64,000 bases of DNA from Cupriavidus basilensis (GCF_000876015.1 NZ_BBQM01000016.1:1-64000), one strand, 5' to 3'; shown: positions 48,690 to 62,861, counted from the first letter of the stretch. Numbers and translations are program-made. Notes: generated from the letters alone by a model not told the origin.

Positions 48690-49347
48690 CTGATCACATC
48701 GGCTGCTGGCCGACCTTTCCATGCCGCGACCAACTGGTCGCGGCAGAGATGGGCTAGAAGGACATGCTTCAGGACTGAGTCACCAATACATGCATTGACA
48801 CAGGCGCTGCTTCCGCCGCCATTGTATTACTGGGATGCAATTGCAGGAAGCTGCGCACCAGCCCCGGATCCCAGCATGACAGCCAGTCGTCCCATTCCGC
48901 GCGGGGCAGGATCCCCACACCACGCTTTCATCCCCGGATTTGTGGAAACTCTTCATCAGCGGGTGCGCGTCCGCATTGAGCGTGGGCATCGTGAATGACA
49001 CCACCTCGTCTGGCCGCGCACCACAGGTCCGCAATGGCGAATGGCATCCTCGATGGTGTCGCCATAGTAGTAACAGTTTGGACATCCGGAACGGTCACTC
49101 CATAGACGCTCTCATCATCCTTATGGATTGCGATGGGAAATACCATGTCGATACTCCTTTCTATTGCTTTCCGACTGACCCGCGAGCCGCATTTCTGAGT
49201 GCGGAATCACCAGCCGACAGGCCAGCGGTCTTCGGGATGTTACACATCGTCCCGCGTGGCAGGGCTGTAGCACCGTGACAAGGTGTGACTTCGTCGAGTG
49301 CTTGGAGTTGTGATCGCCACCTTCCCGCACCCCTCCCACGGCGCCGG
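48690..49347. other. Interval with only gene remnants
   Basis: Apart from the HicB/SRAP remnant (48780-49146) no gene is seen. It marks a scar between the acyltransferase pair and intact host genes and is the best place to look for the right prophage junction. Confidence 0.45.
48780..49146 (-). pseudogene. Decayed HicB antitoxin start joined to SRAP (YedK-like) remnant
   Basis: Reading leftward from an ATG at 49146 (AGGAG upstream), MVFPIAIHKDDESVYGVTVPDV is a HicB start. A one-base shift restores the HicB continuation NCYYYGDTIEDAI. In further frames come FAIADLW, then DEVVSFTMPTLNADAHPLMKSFHK and, after another shift, LPRAEWDDWLSCWDPGLVRSFLQLHP, the C-terminal half of a SOS-response-associated peptidase (SRAP/YedK). 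The SRAP active-site Cys region is missing. So two broken genes are fused. No HicA toxin is seen. Confidence 0.65.
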
Positions 49348-50532
49348 CTACCCAATTGCCGGCGCCAGGGCAGCATCCTTCCCGTTCGCCCGCCTGACGA
49401 AATCCAGCCCGAACAGCACCACCGCCACAATCACGCATCCGCCGAGCAGCGAAAACACCGCCATCGCCGGCATCCCCGGGCCGGCGCGCCGGTCGGGCAG
49501 GGTTGGTCCGGAGGCGAAATGCGCGTTGACGAGGTGCCGGGTGCGGAGCTCTTCGGCAATCAGGCCGACGTCGTTGAAGACTTCGCGGATGTCGTCGTCT
49601 TTCAGGTCGGTGCCGTCGAACACGTCTTTTTGCAGCGCCAGGTAGCCGGCCAGCATCGCCTTGCCTGACCTGGGCGGGGTGGCCAGGGCTTCCGCGCGCG
49701 CGAAGAAGGTTTCGCGCAGTGCGTTCTGGGCGGCGTCCCGCTCGAGCGAGGCGAGCTGCATGCGCAGGTCGGCGATGGCGGATTCCGCGCCGACGAGTTG
49801 CGCCACGGGCGACAGGTATTTCGAGCTGGCGGCATCGGACGAGAGCAGTTGCCGGGACGCCAGCCGGTCGGCGCCGGGGTATCGGCCGGCGATGACCTTG
49901 AGGGACTTCAACCGCTCGGTTTCCTGTCGGAGCTCGATTCGCTTGGCAATGATCTGGTTGTCGATCTGCTGCTTCTGGGACTTGAATTCGGCGGCCTTGG
50001 TGTGGACGATTTCGGTCAGTTCCTGGCGCAGCATCGTGTCCTTGAGGAAGTCGCCGAGGATTTCCACCCTGGCCGCCGCGTCGGCGGGCGAGGTGGCGGC
50101 AATGGAGATGTGGAAGCCGAGGATGTCGGGGTCGAGCGGGGTCTTGGTGTTGTTGAGGTAGCCGAGCTCCGCCTTGGAGTAGGGCAGCACGGGCGTGACG
50201 TGCTTGCGGAGAAAATCTTCCTGCAGGGAGTGGGTCAGGTAGCTGCCGTTGGCATCGGCCTCCAGTTTTTCACTGAGGAGAAAGCGCTGCAGGGCGCTTT
50301 TGTCGGCGAACGCGGCGCGCTGGGCGTTGTATTCCGCCAGCTTCCGGCTGGCCCGCAGAAAGCCGTCGCTCTTGTAGCTTGCGCTGGCCAGGTAGAGGAC
50401 CGAGAACAGGAGGAACGCCACGGCCGGGGCGAAGATCGCCATCCGCCTCCAGTGCCGGCGCAGCCATTGCCACAGGGCGATGGCGGAGGGTGGCAGGGCA
50501 AGCGTGCTTTCCGGCGATCTGGCTTCCGACAT
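49348..50532 (-). CDS. Polysaccharide chain-length determinant-like protein (Wzz family), 394 aa
   Basis: Two transmembrane segments near the ends (residues 31-51 and 359-381) enclose a long periplasmic helical domain with coiled-coil character (AAEFKSQKQQIDNQIIAKRIELRQETERLKSLK, AIADLRMQLASLERDAAQNALRETF), the Wzz/PCP topology. The C-terminal PGMPAMAVFSLLGGCVIVAVVLFGLDFVRRA fits. Such proteins set glycan chain length. It is adjacent to the acyltransferase cassette but oppositely oriented, so a link is suggestive only. Confidence 0.75.
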   Translation of the reverse strand: MSEARSPESTLALPPSAIALWQWLRRHWRRMAIFAPAVAFLLFSVLYLASASYKSDGFLRASRKLAEYNAQRAAFADKSALQRFLLSEKLEADANGSYLTHSLQEDFLRKHVTPVLPYSKAELGYLNNTKTPLDPDILGFHISIAATSPADAAARVEILGDFLKDTMLRQELTEIVHTKAAEFKSQKQQIDNQIIAKRIELRQETERLKSLKVIAGRYPGADRLASRQLLSSDAASSKYLSPVAQLVGAESAIADLRMQLASLERDAAQNALRETFFARAEALATPPRSGKAMLAGYLALQKDVFDGTDLKDDDIREVFNDVGLIAEELRTRHLVNAHFASGPTLPDRRAGPGMPAMAVFSLLGGCVIVAVVLFGLDFVRRANGKDAALAPAIG

Positions 50533-50692
50533 GGTGTCTCTTTGAATCGATGGATGGAAATGCGCCGGTTGCGCGCCGGCTTACTAGAATCCATCAACAC
50601 AGTGAGGCAATGGCTAGCGAATTTTCCTAAGTGCAATACGGAATCATCTCGATATTGCGTACTTGTTCGTAATTTGCGCGCCGGGCACCCGC

Positions 50693-51856
50693 TCAGCCGG
50701 CTTCATCGAACGGCAATTCGCCTTGCACAGGCAACGGCGCGAGGTCGTCTTCTCCGGCCACCGTCAACGCGCTGACCCTGACGCCCAGCAACCGTATCCT
50801 GCGGTCGAGCGTGACCCGTTTCACGCATTCGGTGGCGGCGCGCCGCAGTTGCACGGCGTCGGCGGTGGGCTCGGGCAGGCTCAGGTCGCGCGTGACGGTC
50901 TGGAAGTCGTCGTAGCGTAGCTTGACGCCGACGGTGCGGCCGACATAGCCCTTGCGGTGCAGGTCTTCGGCCAGACGCTGGCACAGGCCGGTGAAGATTT
51001 CGGAGAGGGCCTGGCGGTCCTGGCGCGGGTGGAGGTCGCGCTCGAAGGTGGTTTCGCGGCTCATGGACTTGGGTTCGGCGCTGACCACCACGCTGCGGTC
51101 GTCACGGCCCTGGGCGGTTTCCGCCAGCCACGCGGAGTAGCTGCGGCCGAAGTGGCTTTGCAGCAGGCCGAGGTCGGCATGGGCGAGGTCGCCGACGGTG
51201 GCGATGCCCAGGCCGGCGAGCTTCTCGGTGGCCTTGGGACCGATGCCGTTGACCTTGCGCACGGGCAGGGGCCAGATGCGCGCGGGGATGTCCGCGGCGG
51301 TGAGCAGGGTGAGGCCGTCGGGCTTGTCGAGTTCGGAGCCGATCTTGGCGAGCAGCTTGTTGGGGGCGATGCAGATGGAGCAGCTCAGTTGCGTGGCTTC
51401 GCGCACGGCCTGCTTGATGCGCGTGCCGAGTTCGGCCGGCTCGCCTTGCACGTCGCTGAGGTCGATGTAGATTTCATCGATGCCGCGGTCCTCGATCTGG
51501 TCGGTGAAGGCGTGGACGGCGGCCTTGAACAGGCGGGAGTAGTGCCGGTAGGAGTCGAAGTCGGTGGGCAGCAGGATGGCGTCCGGCGCGAGCTGGGCGG
51601 CCTTCATCATGCCCATCGCGGAAAAGACGCCGAGCGCGCGCGCCTCGTAGGTGGAGGTGGTGACGACGCCGCGGCCGGCGTAGTCACGCAGGCGGGCAAA
51701 GCGCCGGCTGCCGTCGGGCAGCGTCTCGGGCGTGGCGTTGCGCCCGCCGCCGATCACCACGGGCTTGCCGCGCAGTTCCGGGTACCGCAGGAGTTCGACG
51801 GAGGCGTAGAACGCGTCCATGTCCAGGTGGGCGATGCGGCGGGTTGCGGATGGCAT
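50693..51856 (-). CDS. dinB: DNA polymerase IV
   Basis: Y-family polymerase. LDMDAFYASVELLRYPELRGKPVVIGG at the start and RGIDEIYIDLSD carry the metal-binding Asp/Glu residues; SICIAPNKLLAKIGSELDKPDGL is typical. The C-terminal little finger (SRETTFERDLHP, VGVKLRYDDFQTVTRDLSLP) and the QGELPFDEAG tail, probably clamp-binding, are present. Copies damaged templates. Start 51856 is chosen because a longer frame would run into the LexA box at 51920; no clear ribosome site is seen. Confidence 0.9.
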   Translation of the reverse strand: MPSATRRIAHLDMDAFYASVELLRYPELRGKPVVIGGGRNATPETLPDGSRRFARLRDYAGRGVVTTSTYEARALGVFSAMGMMKAAQLAPDAILLPTDFDSYRHYSRLFKAAVHAFTDQIEDRGIDEIYIDLSDVQGEPAELGTRIKQAVREATQLSCSICIAPNKLLAKIGSELDKPDGLTLLTAADIPARIWPLPVRKVNGIGPKATEKLAGLGIATVGDLAHADLGLLQSHFGRSYSAWLAETAQGRDDRSVVVSAEPKSMSRETTFERDLHPRQDRQALSEIFTGLCQRLAEDLHRKGYVGRTVGVKLRYDDFQTVTRDLSLPEPTADAVQLRRAATECVKRVTLDRRIRLLGVRVSALTVAGEDDLAPLPVQGELPFDEAG

Positions 51857-51919
51857 TGGCGGCGGCTGGGATCGGGCGACGCCTGCGTCCTGCCGTGGCC
51901 GGGCGCAGCGTCTCCATGA

Positions 51920-51935
51920 CTGTATGCATATACAG
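51920..51935 (-). promoter_or_regulatory. LexA (SOS) box upstream of dinB
   Basis: CTGTATGCATATACAG fits CTGT-N8-ACAG exactly and lies about 65 nt before the dinB start, so dinB should be damage-inducible. Confidence 0.85.
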
Positions 51936-51979
51936 TATATCGAAGTCCGCACCGGATACGGAATTGTCCGAGTGTGTGC

Positions 51980-52471
51980 CTAGCGCAGTAGGAAGGCGAT
52001 GTCGTCGACGCTGATCCGCGCGGGCGGCACGCCGCGGCGCTGCTGGAACAGGATGTGCTGGAGCACCTGGCGGCGCTGGGCGGCGAAGACGGCGAGGTCG
52101 ATCGGCGAGCCGGTGCGGGCGTAGTGCTCGATCAGCAGCTTGTAGGCGCGGTGACGCAGGCGCAGCGCTTCGCCGTCGGCGCGGAGCTTGCCGGCGTCCT
52201 CCGCCGCGGGCGGCTCGGCCGCGCGCAGGGCTTCGAGTGCGAGGGCGTGCAGGTCGCGGTAGCGGTCGAGTTCGGCCTGCGTGGTGCGCAGGCGCTCGCG
52301 CAGTTCGCGGACCTTGCGCTGCAGCCGCAGCGTCATGCCGACGCCGTGCTCGATCAGCGCGACGGTTTCCAGCGCATGGCTGGCCGCGGCGATGGTGTTC
52401 TTCCAGATTCCCCGGTCGGCCGCATCGGCGTCCGTTGTCCAGCCGTTGCCGGCTCCGCTGAGTGTTTTCAT
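51980..52471 (-). CDS. Coiled-coil hypothetical protein, 163 aa
   Basis: Central coiled coil (MTLRLQRKVRELRERLRTTQAELDRYRDLHALALEALRAAE) and a C-terminal helical region. Start at ATG 52471; longer in-frame forms have an Arg/Gln/His-rich extension that looks untranslated. Host gene of unknown role, upstream of dinB and in the same direction. Confidence 0.6.
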   Translation of the reverse strand: MKTLSGAGNGWTTDADAADRGIWKNTIAAASHALETVALIEHGVGMTLRLQRKVRELRERLRTTQAELDRYRDLHALALEALRAAEPPAAEDAGKLRADGEALRLRHRAYKLLIEHYARTGSPIDLAVFAAQRRQVLQHILFQQRRGVPPARISVDDIAFLLR

Positions 52472-52817
52472 ATGACCCTTGTACCCGATGTCCGGCGGCC
52501 GATCCTGTGGTGTCCGGTCCTGTCCGTGCGCACGGTGGCCGCGCTGGCGGCGGCCTGCCATGCCGATGGTGCCTCGTGCGTTCGGGTACGTGCCGGCATA
52601 TTCCGTGTGTGTCAGGCGTGTTTCAGGCCTGTGTCACGCACGTGCCATGCCGCAGCCTCGCGCCGAGGTTTTGGGGATCGATGCTACGGTCTTAGCGGGC
52701 GCGGGCCAAGTAGAAGATGCTTAGATCTGGTTTTCCCGGCGCCTATGTCGCGCCGTTGTCGGTGCCGTCGGTGCTGTCGGTGCCATTGGCAGTGCCATCA
52801 TCGGCACCGTCATGACT
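52472..52817. other. Intergenic region with a short tandem repeat
   Basis: About 345 bp. At 52758-52812, just after the rlmJ stop side, GTCGGTGC-like units repeat several times with their inverted form (GGCACCG), which may fold. Otherwise nothing convincing is seen. Confidence 0.4.
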
Positions 52818-53675
52818 TCAGTCTTCCCGCGCTTCGAGCGTGAAGCCGGCGCCGGCATCCTGGCCCAGCAGCGAGACCAGCGTGGGCATGGCCGCTTCCA
52901 GGTTTTCCTTGAGGCGCCACGGCGGGTTGACGATGAACATGCCGCTGCCGTGCAGGCCCAGCCCGCCGGCCACCGGCTGCTTGACCGTGAGCGTGACGTG
53001 CAGCCAGCTCTTGAGCGGCAGCTTCTTGAGCTGCACCGGCAACTGCACCGATTCGCGGCGCTGCACCTCGGGATACCAGATGGCATAGATGCCGGTGGCG
53101 AAGCGCTGCAGGCCGTCCTGCAGCGTGCGCACCACGCGGGCGTAGTCCTGCTTGTCCTCGTAGGACGGGTCGACCAGCACCAGCGCGCGGCGCGGCGGGG
53201 GCGGCAGGATGGCATTGATGCCGGTGAAGCCGTCGCCGTCGTACAGCATGACGCGGCGGCCGGCGCCGCGGAAGTTGTCGCGCAGCACCTGGATTTCCGT
53301 GGGGTGCATCTCGAACAGGCGCAGGCGGTCGGCGTCGCGCAGCATCTGCCAGGCCAGCCACGGCGAGCCCGGATAGTGCCGCAGGCTGCCGTCCGGGTTG
53401 AGCGTGCGCACCTGTTCCAGGTAGTCCTCCAGCACGGTGGGCATGGGCCGCTTGGCGGCGGCGGCCTGCCACAGCCGGGCGATGCCGGTCTCGAACTCGC
53501 CCTTCTTCTGCGCGTAGGCATGGTCCAGCGCGTACAGCCCGGCGCCGGCATGCGTGTCGATATACCAGAACGGCTTGTCTTTCTGGGTCAACTGCTCCAG
53601 CAACTGGACCACGATGGCGTGTTTGAGGACATCGGCGTGGTTGCCGGCGTGGAAGGCGTGACGGTAGCTGAACAT
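52818..53675 (-). CDS. rlmJ: 23S rRNA (adenine-2030-N6)-methyltransferase RlmJ
   Basis: [19 protein letters not shown] at the start is the RlmJ signature, with the AdoMet motif [11 protein letters not shown] and the catalytic [12 protein letters not shown] (D-P-x-Y type). Methylates A2030 of 23S rRNA. Start at ATG 53675; length 285 aa is normal. Confidence 0.9.
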   Translation of the reverse strand: MFSYRHAFHAGNHADVLKHAIVVQLLEQLTQKDKPFWYIDTHAGAGLYALDHAYAQKKGEFETGIARLWQAAAAKRPMPTVLEDYLEQVRTLNPDGSLRHYPGSPWLAWQMLRDADRLRLFEMHPTEIQVLRDNFRGAGRRVMLYDGDGFTGINAILPPPPRRALVLVDPSYEDKQDYARVVRTLQDGLQRFATGIYAIWYPEVQRRESVQLPVQLKKLPLKSWLHVTLTVKQPVAGGLGLHGSGMFIVNPPWRLKENLEAAMPTLVSLLGQDAGAGFTLEARED

Positions 53676-53908
53676 GGCAAGGCGGGCGAAAGACGGCAAA
53701 AAGAGCGGCCGAGGGGCGGCAAAAGCGCAGCAAAAAGAGCGGCAGGAGCGCGCGGATGCCGGGCGGTGGATGCCGGGCAGGGCGGCGGCGCAGGGCGCTA
53801 TGCTACCATCGCCGCCACCCGGGGCCGTCCGCCCTGTCCGCCCCCGCTGGCTGGATTCCCGGTGGATTTCTCCGGTGCGTTTGCCCGGAATTTCTCCCGA
53901 TTCCCCTC

Positions 53909-55981
53909 ATGCCAGACGTTCCTGCCCGCTTCATGTCCCGCTCACTGGATCCCGCCGAACCCGTCTTCTCCGATGCCGGGCCGCCTTATTCGACGCGCTA
54001 TGGCGACGTCTACCACAGCGACGAGGGTGGCCTCGCGCAGGCCCGCCACGTGTTCCTCGGCGGCAACGGCCTGCCGCGGGCGTGGGGCGGGCGCGACCAG
54101 TTCGTGATCCTGGAGACGGGCTTCGGCCTGGGCCTGAATTTCCTGGCGACGTGGCAGGCGTGGCGGGCCGATCCGCGGCGCTGCCGGCGCCTGCATTTCG
54201 TTTCCATCGAGAAGCATCCGTTTACGCGCGACGGCCTGGCCGCCGTCCATGCCAGGATGTCCGGCGCGGCCGAGCTGGCTCCGCTGGCCGAGCAGCTGCG
54301 GCAGGCGTGGCCGCTGGCGCTGCCGGGCATGCACCGGCTGGCGTTCGAGGGCGGGGCGGTGGTGCTGACGCTGGCCTTCGGCGACATCGACACCATGCTG
54401 CCGCGGCTGGTGCTGGGCGCCGATGCGTTCTACCTCGATGGCTTCGCGCCCGAGCGCAATCCCGAGATGTGGCAGCCGCCGCTGATGAAGCGGCTGGCCC
54501 GGCTGGCGCGGCCCGAGGCCACGCTGGCGACCTACGCCGCGGCCGGCTTCGTGCGCCGCGGCCTGCGGGCCGCCGGCTTCGAGGCCCGGCGCGCGACCGG
54601 CTACGGCAGCAAATGGCACATGACGGTGGGGCATTTCCCCGCCGAGCGCGCCCGGCGCCGGCATCCGCCGCCGGCGCCCGCGGCCTGGCCCGAGCGCCAT
54701 GCGATCGTGGTCGGCGCCGGGCTGGCCGGCTGCGCGGTGACGGAGCGCCTCGCCGCGCGCGGCTGGCGCGTCACGCTGTTCGATGCGCATGACGGTCCGG
54801 CGCGGCTGACCTCGGCCCATCGCGCGGCGGCCATGCATCCGCACCTGTCGTCGGACGACAGCATCCTGTCGCGGCTGTCGCGCGCCGGCAATCTCGCCTC
54901 GCTGCGCCACTGGGCCGCGCTGGCCGCGGCCGGCCACGCGCCGGGCTGGCACGAGTGCGGCGTGCTGCAGACCGGCGCCGGCGAGGAAGACGCGCGCATC
55001 CAGCAGGCCGCGCTGGCCGCGCTCGGGTTTCCCGCGGCCTTCGCGCGCTGGATGCCGGCCGAGGAAGCCGCGCGCCGGCACGCCGCGGCGGTGCCGCTGG
55101 GCGGGCTGTGGTTCGAGCAGGGCGGCTGGGCCGCGCCGCCCGACATCTGCGGCGCGCAACTGGCGCAGGCCGGGGCGGCGCTGACGGCGCGCTTCGGCTG
55201 CCGCGTCGCGCGGCTGGCGCGCGACGGCGACGGCTGGCTGGCGCTCGACGCGGCCGGCGCGGTGCTGGCGCGGGCGCCGGTGGTGGTGCTGGCCAATGCG
55301 CATGAAGCGCTGCGGCTGCTGCCGCTGCGCCACGTGACCATCGACCGGGTGCGCGGGCAGTTGACCACGCTGGCGGCGGCGCAGGTCGAGCAGCTTGGCG
55401 CCTGGCCCGACTGCGTGGTCACGGGCACCGGCTACCTGCTGCCGCGCGCCGCCGACGGCAGCGCGGGGGTCGGCTCCAGCTACGAGCCGGCCGACGCCGA
55501 GGACGGCGCGGAGGGCGCGCGCGCCGGCGTGCATGCCGAGAACCTCGCCAAGCTCGGCGCCTTGCTGCCCGGGCTGGCCGGCGCGGCGGGCCGGCTCGAT
55601 GCGGCCGCGCTGGACGGCTACGTCGGCGTGCGCAGCGTGTCGCACAACCGCCTGCCGCTGATCGGCCGCATCGCCGACGAGGCGCGCGCCGCGCAGGACG
55701 CCGCGGCGCTGCGCGGCGCGCGCCTGCGCGACGTGCCGCGCCTGCCCGGCCTGTACGCGGCCCTTGCATATGGCTCGCGCGGCCTCACATGGGCCGCACT
55801 GGGCGCCGAACTGCTGGCCAGCCAGATCGACGGGGAGCCGTTGCCGCTGGAGCTGGAGCTGGCCGAGGCCGTCGATCCGGCGCGGCTGCTGGTGCGCGCC
55901 CTGCGGCAGGGGCTGGCGGGGGACGCGGGCGGGTCCGCGCCAGCCGCCGCCGGGCCCGGTTCCGAGTCCGTTCCCGGCTAA
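53909..55981 (+). CDS. mnmC: Bifunctional tRNA mnm5s2U34 biosynthesis enzyme MnmC
   Basis: N-terminal methyltransferase domain (residues 1-250; [14 protein letters not shown] is the AdoMet loop, and [18 protein letters not shown] the acceptor region) and a C-terminal FAD oxidoreductase ([19 protein letters not shown] is the dinucleotide-binding motif; a RVRGQL segment and [26 protein letters not shown] near the end). It converts cmnm5s2U34 to mnm5s2U34 of tRNA. Start at 53909 or 24 nt later. Extremely GC-rich, hence long spurious frames around it. Confidence 0.9.
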   Translation: MPDVPARFMSRSLDPAEPVFSDAGPPYSTRYGDVYHSDEGGLAQARHVFLGGNGLPRAWGGRDQFVILETGFGLGLNFLATWQAWRADPRRCRRLHFVSIEKHPFTRDGLAAVHARMSGAAELAPLAEQLRQAWPLALPGMHRLAFEGGAVVLTLAFGDIDTMLPRLVLGADAFYLDGFAPERNPEMWQPPLMKRLARLARPEATLATYAAAGFVRRGLRAAGFEARRATGYGSKWHMTVGHFPAERARRRHPPPAPAAWPERHAIVVGAGLAGCAVTERLAARGWRVTLFDAHDGPARLTSAHRAAAMHPHLSSDDSILSRLSRAGNLASLRHWAALAAAGHAPGWHECGVLQTGAGEEDARIQQAALAALGFPAAFARWMPAEEAARRHAAAVPLGGLWFEQGGWAAPPDICGAQLAQAGAALTARFGCRVARLARDGDGWLALDAAGAVLARAPVVVLANAHEALRLLPLRHVTIDRVRGQLTTLAAAQVEQLGAWPDCVVTGTGYLLPRAADGSAGVGSSYEPADAEDGAEGARAGVHAENLAKLGALLPGLAGAAGRLDAAALDGYVGVRSVSHNRLPLIGRIADEARAAQDAAALRGARLRDVPRLPGLYAALAYGSRGLTWAALGAELLASQIDGEPLPLELELAEAVDPARLLVRALRQGLAGDAGGSAPAAAGPGSESVPG

Positions 55982-56210
55982 AAACTGCCGGAAGCGAACG
56001 AAAACCGTGCGATAATCCCCGTTTTCCGTTTGCGCGGGGCCTGTGCCCGGAAGCTCCGGGGCGTGGTTTCCAGCGCATGCCGGCAAGCTTGCGGACAGGA
56101 CTTCGCACTGGCACCGGCGCTCGCCGCCGCGCATTGCCCCGCTTCATGCCGGGCGCGCGGGCGGGGTGCGCTTACGAACACAACAACATCTCTGGATTGG
56201 ATCAACGACC

Positions 56211-57569
56211 ATGTCGAATGTCATTGAAAACCTTGGCAAACTGGACCGCAAGGTGACCCTGGCCATTCCCAAGGCCGAAGTCGAAAAGGAAAAGCAGGAT
56301 CGTCTGGTTCGCCTGTCGAAGACGGTGAAGATGTCCGGTTTCCGTCCCGGCAAGGTGCCGATGAAGATGGTCGAGAAGCAGTACGGCCAGCAAGTCGAGT
56401 TCGAAGTGCGCTACGACAAGGCTGCCCGCAAGTTCTTCGACATCACCAAGGAACAGGACGTCAAGGTCGCCGGCCAGCCGCGCTTCGAAGTCAAGACCGA
56501 AGGCGTGGGCGAGGACGAAGTGGCGTTCGACGCCACCTTCGAGGTGTACCCGGAAGTCAAGCTGGGTGACCTGGCCACGGCCGAAGTGACCCGCACCAAG
56601 ACCGAAATCACCGATGCCGAAGTCGACAAGACCATCGACATCCTGCGCAAGCAGCGCGTGCACTACCACACCCGCGGCGAAGCCGGCGAGCACGGCGACG
56701 GCGGCGGCGAAGCGGCTGCCCAGAACGGCGACCGCGTCACGCTGGACTTCGTCGGCAAGATCGACGACGTCGAATTCCCCGGCGGCAAGGCGGACGACTT
56801 CGCCTTCGTGCTGGGCGAAGGCCGCATGCTGCCCGAGTTCGAGCAGGCCGCCCTGGGCCTGAAGGTCGGCGAAAGCAAGAGCTTCCCGCTGACCTTCCCC
56901 GCCGACTACCACGGCAAGGAAGTGGCCGGCAAGACCGCCGAGTTCACCGTCACGCTCAAGAAGATCGAGTGGGCGCACCTGCCGGAAGTCAACGACGAGT
57001 TCGCCAAGTCGCTCGGCATCGCCGACGGCAGCGTCGAGAAGATGCGCGCCGACATCCGCGAGAACCTCGAGCGCGAAGTCAAGCGCCGTACCCACGCCAT
57101 GCTGAAGGACCAGGTGATGGACGCGCTGCTCAAGGCCAGCGAGCTGGACGTGCCCAAGGCACTGGTCGAGCAGGACCAGGAGCGCCTGGTCGAGATGGCC
57201 CGCCGCGACCTGGAACAGCGCGGCATGCCGAACGCCAAGGACATGCCGATTCCGGCCGAGATGTTCACCCAGCAGGCCGAGCGCCGCGTCAAGCTGGGCC
57301 TGATCCTGGCCGAGATCGTCAAGGCCCACGGCCTGGACGCCAAGGCCGACCAGATCAAGGCCGAGATCGAGGACTTCGCCAAGAGCTACGAGGACCCGAA
57401 GGAAGTCATGCGCTGGTACTACGGCGACCAGCAGCGCCTGGCCGAGATGGAGGCCTACGTGCTCGAAAACAACGTGGTAAATTTCGTGTGCGACAAGGCC
57501 AAGGTCACCGACAAGACGGTGTCCTTCGAGGAACTGACTGCCGAAGGCAACCAGCCCCAGCAGGCCTGA
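56211..57569 (+). CDS. tig: Trigger factor
   Basis: Ribosome-bound chaperone and prolyl isomerase. The N-terminal ribosome-binding signature [18 protein letters not shown] is at about residues 43-60; the FKBP-type domain runs from about 150 to 250 with [23 protein letters not shown]; the rest is the helical substrate-binding domain. A Gly/Glu-rich insertion ([13 protein letters not shown]) precedes the FKBP domain. First gene of the tig-clpP-clpX-lon cluster. Start at ATG 56211. Confidence 0.95.
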   Translation: MSNVIENLGKLDRKVTLAIPKAEVEKEKQDRLVRLSKTVKMSGFRPGKVPMKMVEKQYGQQVEFEVRYDKAARKFFDITKEQDVKVAGQPRFEVKTEGVGEDEVAFDATFEVYPEVKLGDLATAEVTRTKTEITDAEVDKTIDILRKQRVHYHTRGEAGEHGDGGGEAAAQNGDRVTLDFVGKIDDVEFPGGKADDFAFVLGEGRMLPEFEQAALGLKVGESKSFPLTFPADYHGKEVAGKTAEFTVTLKKIEWAHLPEVNDEFAKSLGIADGSVEKMRADIRENLEREVKRRTHAMLKDQVMDALLKASELDVPKALVEQDQERLVEMARRDLEQRGMPNAKDMPIPAEMFTQQAERRVKLGLILAEIVKAHGLDAKADQIKAEIEDFAKSYEDPKEVMRWYYGDQQRLAEMEAYVLENNVVNFVCDKAKVTDKTVSFEELTAEGNQPQQA

Positions 57570-57665
57570 GCCTGGCCAGTCCGGCGCGCCGTCTCCTGAC
57601 GGCGGCGCCGGCCGCGGCCTCGCTTCTCGCCGCCTTGTCTCTCACCGAACTCCAGGAGAACTTGC

Positions 57666-58316
57666 ATGACCCGCAATGATTTGCTTGACCGTCTGGCCAC
57701 CACGCAGGCCTCCGCCCTGGAAACGCAGGGACTCGGGCTGGTGCCGATGGTGGTCGAGCAGTCCGGTCGGGGCGAGCGCGCCTATGACATCTACTCGCGC
57801 CTGCTGAAGGAGCGCGTGATCTTCATGGTGGGCGAAGTCAACGACCAGACCGCTAACCTGGTGGTGGCACAGCTGCTGTTCCTGGAGAGCGAAAATCCCG
57901 ACAAGGACGTCTCGCTCTACATCAACTCGCCGGGCGGCTCGGTGTCGGCGGGCCTCGCCATCTACGACACCATGCAGTTCGTCAAGCCGGACGTATCCAC
58001 GCTGTGCATGGGCATGGCCGCCAGCATGGGCGCGTTCCTGCTGGCAGCCGGCGCCAAGGGCAAGCGTTCGGCGCTGCCGAACTCGCGCATCATGATCCAC
58101 CAGCCGCTCGGCGGCGCGCGCGGCCAGGCCTCGGACATCGAGATCCAGGCCCGCGAGATCCTGTACCTGCGCGAGCGCCTGAACGGCATCCTGTCGGAGG
58201 TCACCGGCCAGCCGGTCGAGAAGATTGCCCGCGATACCGATCGCGACAACTTCATGAGCGGCGACCAGGCGGTGGACTATGGCCTGATCGACAAGGTCAT
58301 CGCCCGCCGTAGCTGA
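57666..58316 (+). CDS. clpP: ATP-dependent Clp protease proteolytic subunit
   Basis: Serine peptidase of the tetradecameric ClpP barrel. Catalytic Ser120 ([10 protein letters not shown]), His145 (MIHQPLGG) and Asp194 (DTDRDNFMS) are all present. 216 aa, normal. CAGGAG precedes the ATG. It lies 96 nt after tig. Confidence 0.97.
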   Translation: MTRNDLLDRLATTQASALETQGLGLVPMVVEQSGRGERAYDIYSRLLKERVIFMVGEVNDQTANLVVAQLLFLESENPDKDVSLYINSPGGSVSAGLAIYDTMQFVKPDVSTLCMGMAASMGAFLLAAGAKGKRSALPNSRIMIHQPLGGARGQASDIEIQAREILYLRERLNGILSEVTGQPVEKIARDTDRDNFMSGDQAVDYGLIDKVIARRS

Positions 58317-58376
58317 AAACGCCACCCCGGAACCTGCGGGTTCCGGGGCCGGCGCGGATTGAAGAAGGCTATGCAG

Positions 58377-58402
58377 AAACGAGGCCTGGCGCCTCGTTTT
58401 TT
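58377..58402 (+). terminator. Terminator between clpP and clpX
   Basis: Stem AAACGAGGC (58377-58385) / GCCTCGTTT (58391-58399) with loop CTGGC and a run of six T. A second GC hairpin without T tract (CCCCGGAACC/GGTTCCGGGG) lies about 50 nt earlier. Confidence 0.85.
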
Positions 58403-58527
58403 GCTTTTGCCCCACAGCGTAGGGGTTCCACCGCCGCGCCAATTGTTTTGGCGTATGATGCGTTTGAAGCGTATCCCCGCAGCGCCTTGGCCCTGCGGCA
58501 CGCACACTGCTAATGTGACTGATTCCT

Positions 58528-59802
<1,275 letters not shown>

Positions 59803-59854
59803 CGGCGAACGCCGGCGCTTTGTGTTTGATCGAGGCCGGCAGCGAGACCGAAAG

Positions 59855-59884
59855 GCCGCTCGCAAAAAGCGAGCGGCTTTTTTT
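59855..59884 (+). terminator. Terminator after clpX
   Basis: Perfect 9-bp stem GCCGCTCGC/GCGAGCGGC with loop AAAAA, then seven T. Confidence 0.9.
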
Positions 59885-59995
59885 CTTCATTTTCGTAAAA
59901 CGAAGGGGAGGAAACGGGGGTATGCTGTTTGGACGGGTCCTGCAAGTGCGGAAACCGGCATTTGCATGGGGTCATGAATCGTTGGCGAAGCGTGT

Positions 59996-60023
59996 CTTGC
60001 AATCGATTCATGCGGCCCAATTT
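59996..60023 (+). promoter_or_regulatory. Heat-shock (sigma32-type) promoter of lon
   Basis: CTTGCAA (59996-60002), 13-bp spacer, CCCAATTT (60016-60023), one mismatch per box from CTTGAAA-N13-CCCCATNT. It lies 26 nt before the lon start. E. coli lon is also under sigma32 control. Confidence 0.65.
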
Positions 60024-60048
60024 ACGCCTAAATGACTGACTGGGGAAA

Positions 60049-62463
<2,415 letters not shown>

Positions 62464-62513
62464 CATCGCAGGGGCCCGCTGTCCGGGGCCCCGCCGCATG
62501 ACGGCAGCACGAG

Positions 62514-62542
62514 ACGCCGCGGGTTTTGCCCGCGGCGTTTTT
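62514..62542 (+). terminator. Terminator after lon
   Basis: 10-bp stem ACGCCGCGGG (62514-62523) / CCCGCGGCGT (62529-62538) followed by TTTT. Confidence 0.9.
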
Positions 62543-62785
62543 CATTGCGCGCAGGCATCGCGCAGGTCGGCGCGCACGACCATCGCGCAGGGTTGCGCGG
62601 GGTTGCGCAGGGTTGTTTACGGGGCTTTCACGCGGCCCGTACGCGGCTTTTGCGCCGCCCGATGCGGCCATGAAGAATGCTTGGCAAAACGGCGACGCCT
62701 GTATTACACTTGCGGCCTCGCAACGCAAACAGCAGTAAGTGCTCTGATATGTGCGCGGCGATACATGCAGATTCGCGGTACGAGC

Positions 62786-62861
62786 GGGTGCTTAGCTCAG
62801 TTGGTAGAGCGGCGCCCTTACAAGGCGTAGGTCGGGGGTTCGAGCCCCTCAGCACCCACCA
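62786..62861 (+). tRNA. tRNA-Val (anticodon TAC)
   Basis: Cloverleaf complete: acceptor GGGTGCT/AGCACCC, D arm with AGCTCAGTTGGTAGAGC, anticodon loop CTTACAA, T arm GGGGGTTCGAGCCCC, discriminator A and encoded CCA. A GGGTTGCGC-type repeat occurs upstream (62585-62618), and TTGGCA near 62679 may be part of its promoter. Confidence 0.97.

Noticed and set aside
52810-56134. Very long frames on both strands over rlmJ, mnmC and tig
   Set aside because: Products of extreme GC content; the recognised enzymes explain the DNA and the others are Arg/Ala/Gly-rich.
62585-62618. GGGTTGCGC-type tandem units before tRNA-Val
   Set aside because: Only about three short units with no sign of a CRISPR spacer pattern or mobile element; likely simple sequence.
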